The notes: a model not told the origin generated them from the sequence alone. Positions 40,501-51,400 are shown, counted from the first letter of the stretch. The stretch: DNA of 64,000 nt from Owenia fusiformis (GCA_903813345.2 CAIIXF020000006.1:23567936-23631935), one strand, 5' to 3'. Made by a program: numbers and translations.

Positions 40501-42718
40501 AGATGAGTTTTCGATCCAAATTTAGGCCAGGTTAATCTCAAAGGACCAGTCAGATCAAAATATGAAAATTGTCAAGGACAAAGCCCAAGGTCATGAAACT
40601 AGGTCATAAACTGTTTTATCTAAGTTTCTCAGAATTTGGAGCTACAAATTGATATCTTAGCTGATAGTCAGGGTATACATTCATTTAACACTTCTACACA
40701 CATTAGCGTTGATTATCTTATAAGTTGACACCATATGACGATATTTCCATGTCGATTCATGGGTGCCAACATGAGTTTCAAAAAACAGATACGGATTCGA
40801 CAAAGAAGATAAAGAACATCAAAACCATTCATTGATTCATAGTTGCACTAGTTGAATGATTTAAGAATATTACGCAAAGGTTTAGTCTTCAGCATATAAT
40901 GTTCAATACTGTGACAGCATTGAGTAGGAACTTGTATAACCAATGTAAGAACCATTATATCATGAAATAAATTTTACAGGAATGGATCTAGTTCACGATG
41001 CTGCTAATTTATCAAAGGATTATAATGAAAGTGAAAAGGAATATGTCATGACTCTACTTCAAGCAGTCAAAGCACCAATGATAGAGCGAAACAAGGTGAA
41101 TTATTTAAATATGCTCACTAAAGATGCTCACTCAATTCCAGTACATGGTGCATGCTTTATTACGATTTCCCCATGAAACAATTAATTCATTAGATTTTTC
41201 AAAGTGAATATACTGCTTTTATTACATTTATATTTGTATTATTCATGTTACACCTAAAAATGATTCATTCTGACCATAACTATGTTTGCCTATGGCAATA
41301 TTTGCCTAAAATTGCACTTTGTCCTTTGATGACTTAAAAATGCAAACTTTTATTTAATAAATGGCAAGAAACTCCACTTTTGAAGAAATTAAAAGCTGAC
41401 AACTTCTCTTCAATCAATAAGCTTTCATCAGTTCATGTCATTAAAATAATTAATGAAAAAAATGCATGGCTTTCCATTTTGCAATTGTGCATACATGTTA
41501 ATATTTTGTGACACTTTTTGCTATACTTTGTTCTATTGACAGTTGATCTTGACATGAATAATGTATTGCTCTTGATTTTATCTACCCATTCTTCATATTT
41601 CAGCAAGATGACTATCGATTATTAGTACTGATGCCAGTAGTCATTGTACACATTGCTGCAGAAAAAGAGAAATGCGAAACAGGTACTTAAGCACTATTTG
41701 CATATTAATCCTACGATTACATTTGTCAGAAGCACTGTTATGACCTGTAACGTTGGCTACTCATGATAAAAGTTACTTTTTAACTGTGCGTGGCGTAAGT
41801 ATATTGCATAATATGTAATTAGTTTTCCCCTTAGGTATCATAAAAAAGAACAATGAGCCCCTACATTGCAAATTACATGCTCACACATTTTCAACAAAAA
41901 CAGCGCAATCAAAAACACATCCGAAGTTAAAGTAGACAAAACAGTTAAGGTCATTTTAAGTGCAAAGATCAATTTATCAGTATCAGGTCACTTTCTACTC
42001 AAGAGGTACTTTATTTTTTAATAAATAAACATTGTAAGTAAATTATTAATATTTCAGATGAAGATTCTGAAGGAGGAAAATTGAAAGCTGATGAGCAAAA
42101 ATCCCCCCCTGAAGATATAAGTAAGTCATTGAAATATCCAGGATTTGTTGTATATAACTGACTACCAGTATACAAACATAATTGACTTTGTGTTGGAAAT
42201 AATGATTCGTGATATCTTTACACAATGAATCTCTGGAATAATTTACAATAATTTTATGATATGCTCTAATATTTAAGCTTAAGACATAAAACAAAAACAA
42301 TGATGCACTGAAAATTAATACTGCCCTTCATTCATTTTAAAGGAATGTGTATAATTTAATCTATACTGAATTTCCATGTTTCATTCCAGGTTTCATAATG
42401 TCTCCCACGCCAGATGATCTATGTATTGGACACTGGGTGGTGCTACCTGTAAAAGGGGAAGGCAATAGCATCCCCTGGATAGGAAAGATTATAAGAAAAG
42501 CAAAACACACTATAACATTTGAATGGGGTGATAAAGCCATGAATGACCAAACAAAATGGGTTGTAGGGTGCTCACAACCAAAAACCGCTTCAGTCAAAGT
42601 AAAAACCATACTTGCATCTTTTCCCTTTTCTAACTCTCAAAGCCCTTTTGCATTTCCTAAAAGAATTGAAAAATTAATGTATGAAATTTCAAATATTCCA
42701 AAACATAAATATTTATAA
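22587..42718 (+). CDS. ParB/sulfiredoxin-like domain plus C2H2 zinc-finger protein, 19 exons, 927 aa
   Basis: Exons: 22587-22674, 23009-23073, 30772-31482, 34016-34270, 34445-34618, 34992-35064, 35280-35375, 35769-35846, 36073-36165, 36776-36826, 37636-37770, 37941-38015, 39320-39421, 39538-39633, 40264-40368, 40980-41095, 41604-41682, 42058-42120, 42390-42718. All are GT-AG, phases agree, and the 2784-nt frame is open. Residues ~130-250 follow a ParB N-terminal pattern: ISLGHLKASDMVRSL, a helix AIAKSF, CGDVPALTVNV, then TIIDGNHRFAAAKVAG (DGNHR 199-203, the ParB/Srx G-x-R/H-R box), a beta strand, and IQQNDNNI with a following helix. Residues 522-542 form a C2H2 finger (C522, C525, H538, H542). 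Basic GKRK (488-491) and PKPKKRK patches look like nuclear signals. The middle is Ser/Asn-rich and disordered-looking. The last ~100 residues (GHWVVLP, WIGKII) form a small beta module like that ending the divergent gene. Role in transposition or DNA binding is inferred. Confidence 0.85.
23815..24720. repeat. Family B dispersed repeat with a nested hairpin
   Basis: Family B words (GTACAATTCAAAGTGGCTGCC, GTTCGTTGGGATTTGCTACT at the end) frame the stretch. Nested inside, 24534-24632 is an inverted repeat (TGATACAGGGTATATCCCTC with its complement at the other end), and 24205-24245 has CCCGCTGAGGTGAGCGGG. It lies in the 7.7-kb intron of the ParB-like gene. No coding. Confidence 0.6.
25244..25264. 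repeat. Poly-C tract
   Basis: An uninterrupted C run of roughly 20 bases in an AT-rich intron. It is possibly a slippage tract, and the length in an assembly may be unreliable. Confidence 0.8.
25770..26109 (+). pseudogene. Degraded 3' end of a non-LTR (LINE) retrotransposon ORF
   Basis: One frame reads SRFRMSSYRLSIETGRH and, after a one-base frame change, RLCNTCKHIEDECHFLLTC, ending FGKFIYHSFKNL and a TAG near 26109. A C-x2-C followed by EDE-HFLL-C is the usual C-terminus of LINE reverse-transcriptase proteins in marine invertebrates. An AATAAA lies near 26310. The reverse-transcriptase core is not seen and the upstream part contains stops. It is a dead 5'-truncated insertion in the ParB-like gene intron. 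Confidence 0.75.
26330..28440. other. Intron of the ParB-like gene, no recognised feature
   Basis: About 2.1 kb of AT-rich sequence. I see no repeat, RNA or supported coding region on either strand. Confidence 0.5.
28450..28720. repeat. Dispersed repeat shared with 7940-8375
   Basis: Contains GGGGCCACAAAAATGTGTTCC, GAAGCATGTGCTGA and GTGTTCACTAAAG, the same order of words as at 8200-8350. Non-coding; boundaries are approximate. Confidence 0.5.
29252..29660. mobile_element. Foldback element with ~80-bp arms
   Basis: The left arm (about 29340-29420, starting CATTGAGGAATAACTGATAT) matches the reverse complement of 29565-29640 over ~75 bp with scattered mismatches. The segment begins near CAGGGTGTTCCAGAACTC, a mariner-like end. 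No coding. Confidence 0.65.
29757..30491. mobile_element. TIR element (MITE), 0.74 kb
   Basis: Terminal inverted repeats of ~85 bp begin with AAAGGAGAACCCCCGATAAG at the left and are its complement at the right. They also share TTATTCTGGA and GTGATCATCATG. The interior has overlapping open frames of ~60 codons on both strands caused by its symmetry; these are not genes. It lies just upstream of the exon at 30772. Confidence 0.85.
31850..33070. mobile_element. Compound foldback element with GGAATATGGCATA repeats
   Basis: The outer arms match in inverted orientation (AGATCTATTGAAAAAGGTGC at ~31870 versus its complement near 33030), including GCAGCGTCACC and TGTCAATGTTTTTG. An inner inverted pair (32510-32740 versus 32750-33000) forms a second hairpin. 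The left loop (31935-32480) carries many short copies of GGAATATGGCATA in both orientations. Non-coding; it lies in the intron between 31482 and 34016. Confidence 0.75.
33224..33955. mobile_element. Long foldback element, ~350-bp arms
   Basis: Starts AAGGACCACTGAAGGTATCG and ends with a near complement (GATACCTTCCGTGGTCCTTT). Matching internal words include CACCCCACCATCA / TGATGGTGGGGTG, GAAATGTTGTTCTGATTTTC and its complement, and GCATATG-TAGGCCAA. Almost the entire segment is one imperfect hairpin. No coding. Confidence 0.85.
35621..35783 (+). repeat. 82-bp tandem duplication of a splice acceptor and exon start
   Basis: Two adjacent copies (35621-35701 and 35703-35783) contain the pyrimidine tract, TTCTTCAAG acceptor and the first 17 nt of exon 35769-35846. 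Only the second copy leads into the full exon. Use of the first acceptor (after 35686) would reach an in-frame TAA shortly after GKRKL, upstream of the zinc finger. Confidence 0.85.
38436..39208. repeat. Family B dispersed element, reverse copy
   Basis: Starts with CTCCGCGGAGTAGCAAATCC followed by CAACGAAC and ends GGACGGAGGGCTTCACTATA followed by TCACGAACGAAGTTCGTTGG. The internal order is the reverse complement of 19695-20455. The short open frames within it are not genes. Confidence 0.8.
39694..40152. repeat. Family A dispersed element, reverse partial copy
   Basis: Contains about two and a half ~160-bp units (AACGGTTTGGCTGGAAACCT) and the GGGACGCCCGCCCGCC segment, and ends GCACCCTAGGGTGCGATAAT. 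It is the reverse complement of the element at 15762-16636, with the same GC-rich end. The left end is truncated. A 101-codon frame on the - strand is repeat-derived. Confidence 0.82.
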
Positions 42719-43037
42719 TTATCACAAAAGCTTCCACAACCTCTTAAATTGTATAAATATAGAAAATAATATGGTTTTACTTTGATTGAAACTATTTTTG
42801 GTTGATATGCATTTTGTTTTTCCATGAACTTCTAAAGTGTGTAGTTAAGCTTAATGTGTTATGTCTGATATAAATGATTTAAGTCATAGACTCAGTTCAT
42901 GATAGACTGAATCATAAAGGTGTTCTTGCAAACTGCACTAGCCACAAGTGCTCAGTTTAGGCAATAATGCCCGAGTTGAATGAATAAGCGACCATGCATT
43001 AAATACAGAGCTCCAATCCTTAACTCACACATACCAC

Positions 43038-43043
43038 AATAAA
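43038..43043 (+). terminator. Candidate poly(A) signal of the ParB-like gene
   Basis: AATAAA lies ~320 nt after the stop at 42718 and ~200 nt before the right palindrome array, so the array should be outside the mature transcript. The rest of 42719-43207 shows nothing recognisable. Confidence 0.4.
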
Positions 43044-43243
43044 AACATGAATCTACACATCAACCAAACCTCCCTCAAAAGAATATGCATACAATTTTTG
43101 CAAGGGCCAACACATCACTGTTGAAAACAATATCTCCTTGGTAACAAAGAATGAGATGATAAATGTCATGTAATACTCATGTAATACTTTTGATGGTTTT
43201 ATGAAATCTCTGAAATCAGGCACCTTATATCTTAGTTAAATAG

Positions 43244-44166
43244 TGTCAGAATTCAGACACTATATTTCAGTTTAAGAGAATGTTGTCTGAATTCAGGCAC
43301 CTTATATCTCAGTTTAGTGGTGTCTGAATTCAGACACTATAATTCAGTTACAGAAAATGTGGTCTGAATTCAGGCACCTTATATCTCAGTTCATTTAAGT
43401 GTCTGAATTCAGACACCATATTTCAGTTTAAGAGAATGTTGTCTGAATTCAGGCACCTTATATCTCAGTTTAGTGGTGTCAGAATTCAGACACTATATTT
43501 CAGTTTAAGAGAATGTTGTCTGAATTCAGGCACCTTATATCTCAGTTTAGTGGTGTCTGAATTCAGACACTATAATTCAGTTACAGAAAATGTTGTCTGA
43601 ATTCAGGCACCTTATATCTCAGTTAAGTGGTGTCTGAATTCAGACACTATAATTCGGTTACAGAAAATGTGGTCTGAATTCAGGCACCTTATATCTCAGT
43701 TCATTTAAGTGTCTGAATTCAGACACCATATTTCAGTTTAAGAGAATGTTGTCTGAATTCAGGCACCTTATATCTCAGTTTAGTGGTGTCAGAATTCAGA
43801 CACTATATTTCAGTTTAAGAGAATGTTGTCTGAATTCAGGCACCTTATATCTCAGTTTAGTGGTGTCTGAATTCAGACGCTATAATTCAGTTACAGAAAA
43901 TGTGGTCTGAATTCAGGCACCTTATATCTCAGTTCATTTAAGTGTCTGAATTCAGACACCATATTTCAGTTTAAGAGAATGTTGTCTGAATTCAGGCACC
44001 TTATATCTCAGTTTAGTGGTGTCTGAATTCAGACACTATAATTCAGTTACAGAAAATGTGGTCTGAATTCAGGCACCTTACATCTCAGTTCATTTAAGTG
44101 TCTGAATTCAGACACCATATTTCAGTTTAAGACATACAGATGAAGATTTCTGCCTGAATTCAGACA
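43244..44166. repeat. Right array: 24 copies of TGTCTGAATTCAGACA and one-base variants
   Basis: Sites start at 43244, 43284, 43321, 43361, 43400, 43440, 43477, 43517, 43554, 43594, 43631, 43671, 43710, 43750, 43787, 43827, 43864, 43904, 43943, 43983, 44020, 44060, 44099 and 44151. Steps are mostly 37-40 bp. Copies largely alternate between the symmetric palindrome (or TGTCAGAATTCAGACA) and an asymmetric form ending CAGGCA. Spacers contain CTTATATCTCAGTT or ATATTTCAGTTTAAGAGAAT and differ from those of the left array, while the core site is the same. A weaker site lies at 43208. No cas-like gene is near, and spacers are themselves repeats, so this is not CRISPR. Confidence 0.95.
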
Positions 44167-44484
44167 CATCATACATATCTGCAAAAAAGCATGTAAATCT
44201 GATGCTGATGCGTATACATACATGTAGATATAAGTACTTATAAATATAGTATATCTTTATTTTTATAATTTGGATTTTGTTTTTAATCTTTTCTCACGAT
44301 AAACTTCTCTAATACTTCAAGAACATATTAATCGTCAAATATATTTCATAATTTTCTATATTGATAGTTCAAACATTTGTCACCTATGGAACTGCCAAAG
44401 TACACTGGAACCTGTTGTTGGTGGATGTTGTTTTTAACATGAATATTTGTGTCATAGTAAATATGAGCATAATCATGTCTTAAC

Positions 44485-45175
44485 ATGATATAAACATGTA
44501 CATCTACAATATATATGTACAATTCATGTACATCTTACATATTCATCTGAATTACATGTTATCTACAAAACATGTACATCTACAATATATATGTACAATT
44601 CATGCACATTTTACATATTCCTCTGAATTACATGTTATCTACAATGCATATACATCTACAATACATCTACATCTACAATACATACATGTATGTTCATCTT
44701 CAATACCTGTATATCTGCAGTACATGTATATCTACAAAATATGTACATTTGTACATCTACAATAAACATGTACATCTGCAGCATATCTACATCAAGTCAT
44801 CAACAGAATATGTACAATACTGTAATGTATATGTACAATTCATACCTACATCTGCAATACCTGCATATCTGCAATACATGTTTATCTACAAAATATGTAC
44901 ATCTACAATAAACATGTACATCTGCAGCATATCTACATCAACAGAATATGTACAATACTGTACATGTATATGTACAATACATGTTTATGTACAATGCATG
45001 TATATCTGCAATGCATCTACAATATCTAGAATACATGTACATATGTGAGACATACAGATCAGCAATAAATGTACATCTACATGTACAGGATGCTCATCTG
45101 TGATACATACAGATCAACAATGCAATACATGTACAATGTACATCTACAATACATACATATATACATCTACAATAA
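44485..45175. repeat. Degenerate low-complexity ACATGTACATCTACAATA repeat
   Basis: About 0.7 kb built from variants of ACATGTACATCTACAATA and TACATGTATATCTGCAAT. The repeated words open frames of 70-160 codons (MYIYN, YVHLQ peptides) that are artefacts. It lies between the right palindrome array and the next AGBL2 exon. Confidence 0.85.
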
Positions 45176-45497
45176 TAATTGTCTCATTTTATGCACTTTT
45201 ATTTTAAACGACAATTTTATGCACAGCTTATTGTATTGCACTGAGTTTATACTATATTGTTATTTTTATTTATTAATTTTATAATTTATATTATGATATG
45301 ACATTATTCAAGAAAATTTAACTTTTAATCACATAATACTGGTAATTTAAGACTTCATTAACTGATTAATCTGAAATCATTTTAAACCGATACCAGTTAC
45401 AGCAACTGTTAAAAACATGTGTAAAATTAATGTAAATATCATCAAAAATACATTGCAACCTTAACTATTCATTGATATACAAAAATTTTTTTTTTAG

Positions 45498-48400
45498 ATA
45501 ACTGCTATATATAATGAATTGGAGGACCGTTTACGTCATGAGATCCTGGCACGACTGGAGAAGACAAAAGCTGGGGAGACTACAGATCTGTCAAGCATCA
45601 ACCTGGAAGAGATTGACCTCATGGACGCAGACTTCTCTTCTGATCTTGAGTCAAGGTATATGTGACGATTTTTTGACAAAACAATTTCAATTATCATTAA
45701 TTAAATCCTTAATTAGCATAAATACTTATGTTTCACCAGATGTTTCATTATACTTTTGCCAATCTATCACGAACCATTTATGCATGTATCAAATAACATT
45801 ATTCATCATATACTTTACACTTTTATGCATGCAGTAATTTAATGTTGTAAAATGTATTTACAGCAGCATTATCGCTCATAGTTGACATTACAATAACATT
45901 TTGATCTGTTTGTTTCAGTACTGGAGGCTCAGACAGCTCTGTATCAGATGGTCTCCCTGTACATCTGCAGTATTTAGCAGACAAGGTAAGCTCTGCCCAA
46001 AATCTCCATCAGCTAGTGACACCACCCTTTGTTTATTTCAAATGATGCTGAAATCTCAATGATCTCAAATGAAGCTTCTATCCTACAATAAGCACTCAAT
46101 TAGTTTCTAAATTGCTAGATATGTAGTTTTTGACAAAAATGGAAAGCACATACCTTATTAAGAGAGAGGTACTATATGAACTATTAGAATGTATAATATA
46201 TTTGGAATTTTGTAATCAGAACATACTCATTTTTTTAAAGAGAATTGAGTATTAAAGCTGTTATATTTTTTATTCAATACATAGTCTTCTGCTAAACGAC
46301 ATATTAGAAAGGTTTTTAAAATATAAATTATGCACTTTGCCATACCTGTATTTTTAGTTTCCCAAGAAGAAAAAGCTGCGCAGTAAGAAAGATCGAGACA
46401 AACAGCGCAAGAAACTGTCTGCAGCACCAGGTGGAGAAGAGATGGGGGATAAGAAACCAAGTAGCGCTCAACCTCAATCCTCCACAAAACAAAGGGTGAG
46501 TCTACTCCACACATCTTTACAGTATTTCTGTAAATTTCAGTAGACATTCAACTATTTTTAATAATGAGAATGGTAGACAGTAGGAATACCCGTTTTGATA
46601 CTAGAGCTTATAGCATCCTTTGCATGTTATACATTGTAGCAAGAAAATATATATTTGAAAATGTGAATGTTTTCACCAGGAATGAATTATTTGTTAAAAA
46701 ATATTCATTATGATTTTCAAAATTCCCAACGCAGTGAAAGTGTGTATTTTCGACTGTGTGTTGGGTACTTCTCAAGCTTTACTTCAGGGGTCAGCTTTAT
46801 CACTGGGAAGGTCACTGATTTTTGTAATTTCATGGATATTTCACCAAGTATTGATTCTCATTAGTATGTTGTATTTTTTACATTATGTTACAGCCTGTAG
46901 CTACAAAATCTCAGAAAACCAAATCCTCTCACAAATTAAGTATTTTACCCATCATTTTCCGTGCTTCTCGTCAGGTAATCATTGTCTCGTGATGAATGTT
47001 GTCAAAGTATGATCTTGCAAAAAGACCTGTGGCCTGTTTTTGAAATGAATATAACTAAAAATAAAAAATTACTAGGGCATTGGCAAGGGCCTCCAGGCCA
47101 TCTACATGCAAGAAAATGCTGGGTAGCATTTGCGAATTCAACTGCCGGCTGACAGATTAACTTACTATTTTATGACCAATTCACTTATATATGAATAGTA
47201 CCTATCACTATTCCATTCATATTTAAATGGTTTGGCCATAAAAAGTGTGTTAAACTGTTAGCCAGCAGTTGAATTCAAGAATGCTACCTTAGACTAAAAC
47301 AGTAGAAAGAGCATCTAGTGATTTTACAAATGACACGTCAATGTTTGAACTTGCAACATGCTTTACATGTGAGCACTGATTTTGAAAACACATTATAGAA
47401 TGAAGGTATAAGATTAGGCTCTTTTGGCAAGCTGACATCTGCACACCAAAAAGATGTGGTTTTTGTAGCCTTTTAAATGATAAGATATTAATCTATGGGT
47501 TAATACTTTAAGTAATCTGTCAGCATGCCTGGGAAATACTGGTTCTCCATTTCTGATATATCTATATCCACTATAGATAGAACTATATAATAAAGTATTC
47601 TATTAACAGAACTATGTAATATTGCATGGTACATACAAGCATGTATCTAACTTGTATAGTTCATTATTTTAATCTGAGGTAATGGTGATTTAAACTGTAC
47701 AGTTTTAATTTTAAATGGCACTTTTACACTAATTTGCACTAATATGCACTTAATTGTTACTATATTAAATTACCATGAGTGTATGTTTGATATAATTATC
47801 TCCTAAAGTGCATGCGTGTTATACAAGGAGATAATTCAATACTCTGATTCTACTCAATGTCGCATGTACATACAGAAACTGAATTAATAAAGAACAGCAC
47901 ATTCAAATGAGGTGCATTCTTCTGGAATTTTACATTTTTGGTGAATGCAGCTCAAATTATTAATCTGTGGCAGATCAGGCTGAGGTGGAGGTCTTCTTCA
48001 CAGGTGGAGGCTGGTTGATGTGTGTTTATATTGGATAATACATGCACCCTTTGTAATATCATACTGCTCAATATCCTTATACATATTGTCCCTCTGAGCT
48101 ATGATATCACCAATCATACTACTTTATTACGAGGTCTGAGTTGTAGCTTTGATTTACATAAGCAGTGGATTTGCGCTTATTTCTGGTTTAAATTTATTCA
48201 GTTAGCATACAAGTACATGTAAAGCCCCGAAAATATGTTAGTGCAAAGAAATTGGGGATATCCTCAATATTAAGATACTTTGAGTTGTTGAATAAATCTG
48301 AAAAAGAAATATCAATATAGTTTACCCTTGTTATGGACTATTTATTAATACTAACAGTAAATTTGGAAATGTTTCAGTCAATTAAGCCCAGTGCTACAAG

Positions 48401-51400
48401 TGCAACAAAAATATCATACACAAACAACAAGAAAGAACAGGAGGTATTTTTACAGGACACTACATCTAAAGGCTCAATGATTTTAATCCAAATCAATTTG
48501 CTTCAGTACTCGTATAGGTGGCAGGTCATACTGAGCCTAGTTGTTTGGAAATTCCCAGGCCTGTAGCCAGGATTTGCCAAGGGGGGGTTCAGTTTTCAAA
48601 AATTTCCAGGGGGGGTTCACATTTGACAATTTTGGCCCAAATATGGCTAAAATCACTTGAAAAGTGCTCAAAATGGTGAAAACTGCATGATTTTGAAAGA
48701 ATTTTTGGCCAGGGGGGGGGGGTTCGTCCGAACCCTGAGAACCCCCCTGGCTACGGGCCTGAGTTCCTGTTGTATTAGATAACAATGCATGGCATATGTA
48801 TTGCTTCACTTAACTTGATACACAACAATTTTATAAAAACAATCCATAATTATGTCATTTTTATTTGAAGAAAGAATCAATTTATGAAGTCACTCTCATC
48901 TCTCAATGCAATGATCTTAGATGCTTTTGAAGCAATAGAAATTGTTTACTACATGTTATCAATGAGAATTAACCCCATTCAACTCTGTCATCAATGTTTC
49001 TTATATGACATCATGGGTATGTATGAACCCTTGACCAATCATTGACCAATGATGCTCTTTACAATGGGCTTATTAAAGATTTGGATTAAAATCATATTGC
49101 TGAAAACTATTTGTAAGATCCTGTTCTAACTTGCTTAATCTCTACCTGAGTGGAATCTCTTGGTGATGGTTGACTTTTTAATCAAATTCATTCAATTGAT
49201 AAAATATGACTTTTGCGAGGCTCATTGTTATATTTTAACAATTGAAATTGTGAAACTGCTTTTTTCAGAGGTTTACCTTGAAGGTTTGATATGATCTTAG
49301 ATTAGATTCCCTACCCTCTTAATTTAGGCTTATTCTAGGTGTTTGATTAAGGATTATAGCAATGCTTATACAATATTTAAGATGATGATGCTTACCATTA
49401 TTGTATATGCAGTTAGTATACCTTTAATGGAAGTATATATATTCCTTTTTATTTGTTAATCTTTTCTATGCATATCATGGTTTTTATATGTCTGTATTAA
49501 AAGTTTCATCTTGAATATTCTTTAGCTTTTCTTTTACCCGTCCTATCCAAGAATAGCTAGGACCTATAAGTATTCAGCTTACTACTTCCATCTCTGTGAT
49601 CATCTTTGTGTAGCAGTATTCATAACATTTGGTAGAACTTGTAGCCGGGACTTCTATAGCATTTGATATCCCTCTTAGTTTAACTTATATCTTTATGATA
49701 TACATGTATCTATGATCATCTTTATGTAACAGTATTCATAACATTTGGTAGAACTTCTATAACATTTGATATCCCTCTTAGTTTATGTGGTAACTTATAT
49801 CTTCATGATATATCTATGATCATCTTTGTGTAACAGTATTCATAACATTTGGTAGAACTTCTATAGCATTTGATATCCCTCTTAGTTTATGTGGTAACTT
49901 ATATCTTCATGATATATCTATGATCATCTTTGTGTAACAGTATTCATAACATTTGGTAGAACTTCTATAGCATTTGATATCCCTCTTAGTTTATGTGGTA
50001 ACTTATATCTTCATGATATATCTATGATCATCTTTGTGTAACAGTATTCATAACATTTGGTAGAACTTCTATAGCATTTGATATCCCTCTTAGTTTATGT
50101 GGTAACTTATATCTTCATGATATATCTATGATCATCTTTGTGTAACAGAATTCATAACATTTGATAGAACTTCTATAACATTTGATATGCCTGTTAGTTT
50201 ATGTGGTAACTTGTATCTTCATGATATATCTATGATCATCTTTGTGTAACAGTATTCATAACATTTGGTAGAACTTGTATCCAGGACTTGTTTAGCGTTT
50301 GATATCCCTCTTAGTTTATGCGGTAACTTATATCTTTATGATATCTCTATGATCATCTTTGTGTAACAGTATTCATAACATTTGGTAGAACTTGTATCCA
50401 GGACTTGTTTAGCATTTGTTATCCCTCTTAGTTTATGCAGTAACTTATATCTTTATGATATCTCTATGATCATCTTTGTGTAACAGTATTCATAACATTT
50501 GGTAGAACTTCTATAGCATTTGATATCCCTCTTAGTTTATGTGGTAACTTATATCTTTATGATATATCTATGATCATCTTTGTGTTACAGTATTCATAAC
50601 ATTTTGTAGAACTTCTATAGCATTTGATATCCCTCTTAGTTTATGCAGTAATTGATATCTTTGAATCAAAATACAAAATATGAGTCTTACATGTACCTTG
50701 ATAAACCACATACATAAATTTTAAATATCACATTTTTAATTTTTGCATTTATTTCATTTTTGAATTATGGTGAATTGTTGGATAATGTAACAGATTTTAT
50801 TGACATTCATGAAATGTTTCAATTTAAATCTTGAAATGCACCTAATGAAATACATATCAATTATCAAATGCACAAAATAAAGCTTGCTTTGATTAATGAA
50901 TGATTCACAATTGACTTTTGCTGTTTTATTTAGTTTTGCATGCTTATGATTTAGGTTTGCTTGGTTTGCATGTTAAATGTGTTTTACAGCTTCCTATTAT
51001 ATCTGAACCTAGCACAGTGCAAACTGATCTCAGTAATCCTGAGGAGGAGGTATTTTCACATTTTATTTCACATATTTATGCTTCACATATTATTATGCTT
51101 CACATATTTATGTTTCACATTTTATTATGCTTCACATATTTATGTTTCACATATTTCATTGAGTTATACCATCAATTTTCACATTTCTTGTTTCACATAA
51201 GTACTCACATACATTTAGAATCAGTTGTTTTGTTTTATTCAGATATATGCAAAACTGCAGACTGACTGATTCATACACATTTGTTTTCTGTGATTTTTAG
51301 CGTATTGTTTGACATTAAAATAATTTGTGAGAATTTTTGTTGAAAAGCTTAATCATTTGTTTCTCTAACTTTTTTGTATTTGATGTATTCAATCCATGTT

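Larger units (their letters stand above)
11224..44166. mobile_element. Candidate giant transposon or domesticated two-gene island bounded by palindrome arrays
   Basis: About 33 kb inside one AGBL2 intron has mirror-like order: palindrome array, 3' end of the DUF7869-like gene, 390-bp divergent spacer, ParB-like gene, then an array of the same palindrome. Both genes have fully open spliced frames (716 and 927 aa). The outermost sites share ATGTGTCTGAATTCAG in inverted orientation (left 11221-11236; right on the - strand ending near 44168). A transposase-like gene, a DNA-binding-type partner and terminal site arrays are what a large DNA transposon would show. No target-site duplication was established, so the exact ends are uncertain. 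Long introns filled with unrelated repeats suggest the insertion is old or the genes are retained by the host. Confidence 0.6.

Noticed and set aside
22587-42718. ParB-like gene being a sulfiredoxin or bacterial contamination
   Set aside because: It has 18 spliceosomal introns and a C2H2 finger, and sits inside an animal gene. The DGNHR box lacks the catalytic Cys expected next to His in sulfiredoxin, so ParB-like is the better description.
11198-44176. TCATACAT at 11198-11205 and 44169-44176 as an 8-bp target-site duplication of the island
   Set aside because: On the left it lies 18 bp outside the first palindrome, on the right only 2 bp outside the last. The adjoining termini do not match as inverted repeats, and the AT-rich word could occur by chance.
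44496-45048. Open frames of 70-158 codons rich in MYIYN and VHLQY
   Set aside because: They are translations of a degenerate ACATGTACATCTACAAT repeat, occur in several frames, and lack family similarity or splice context.
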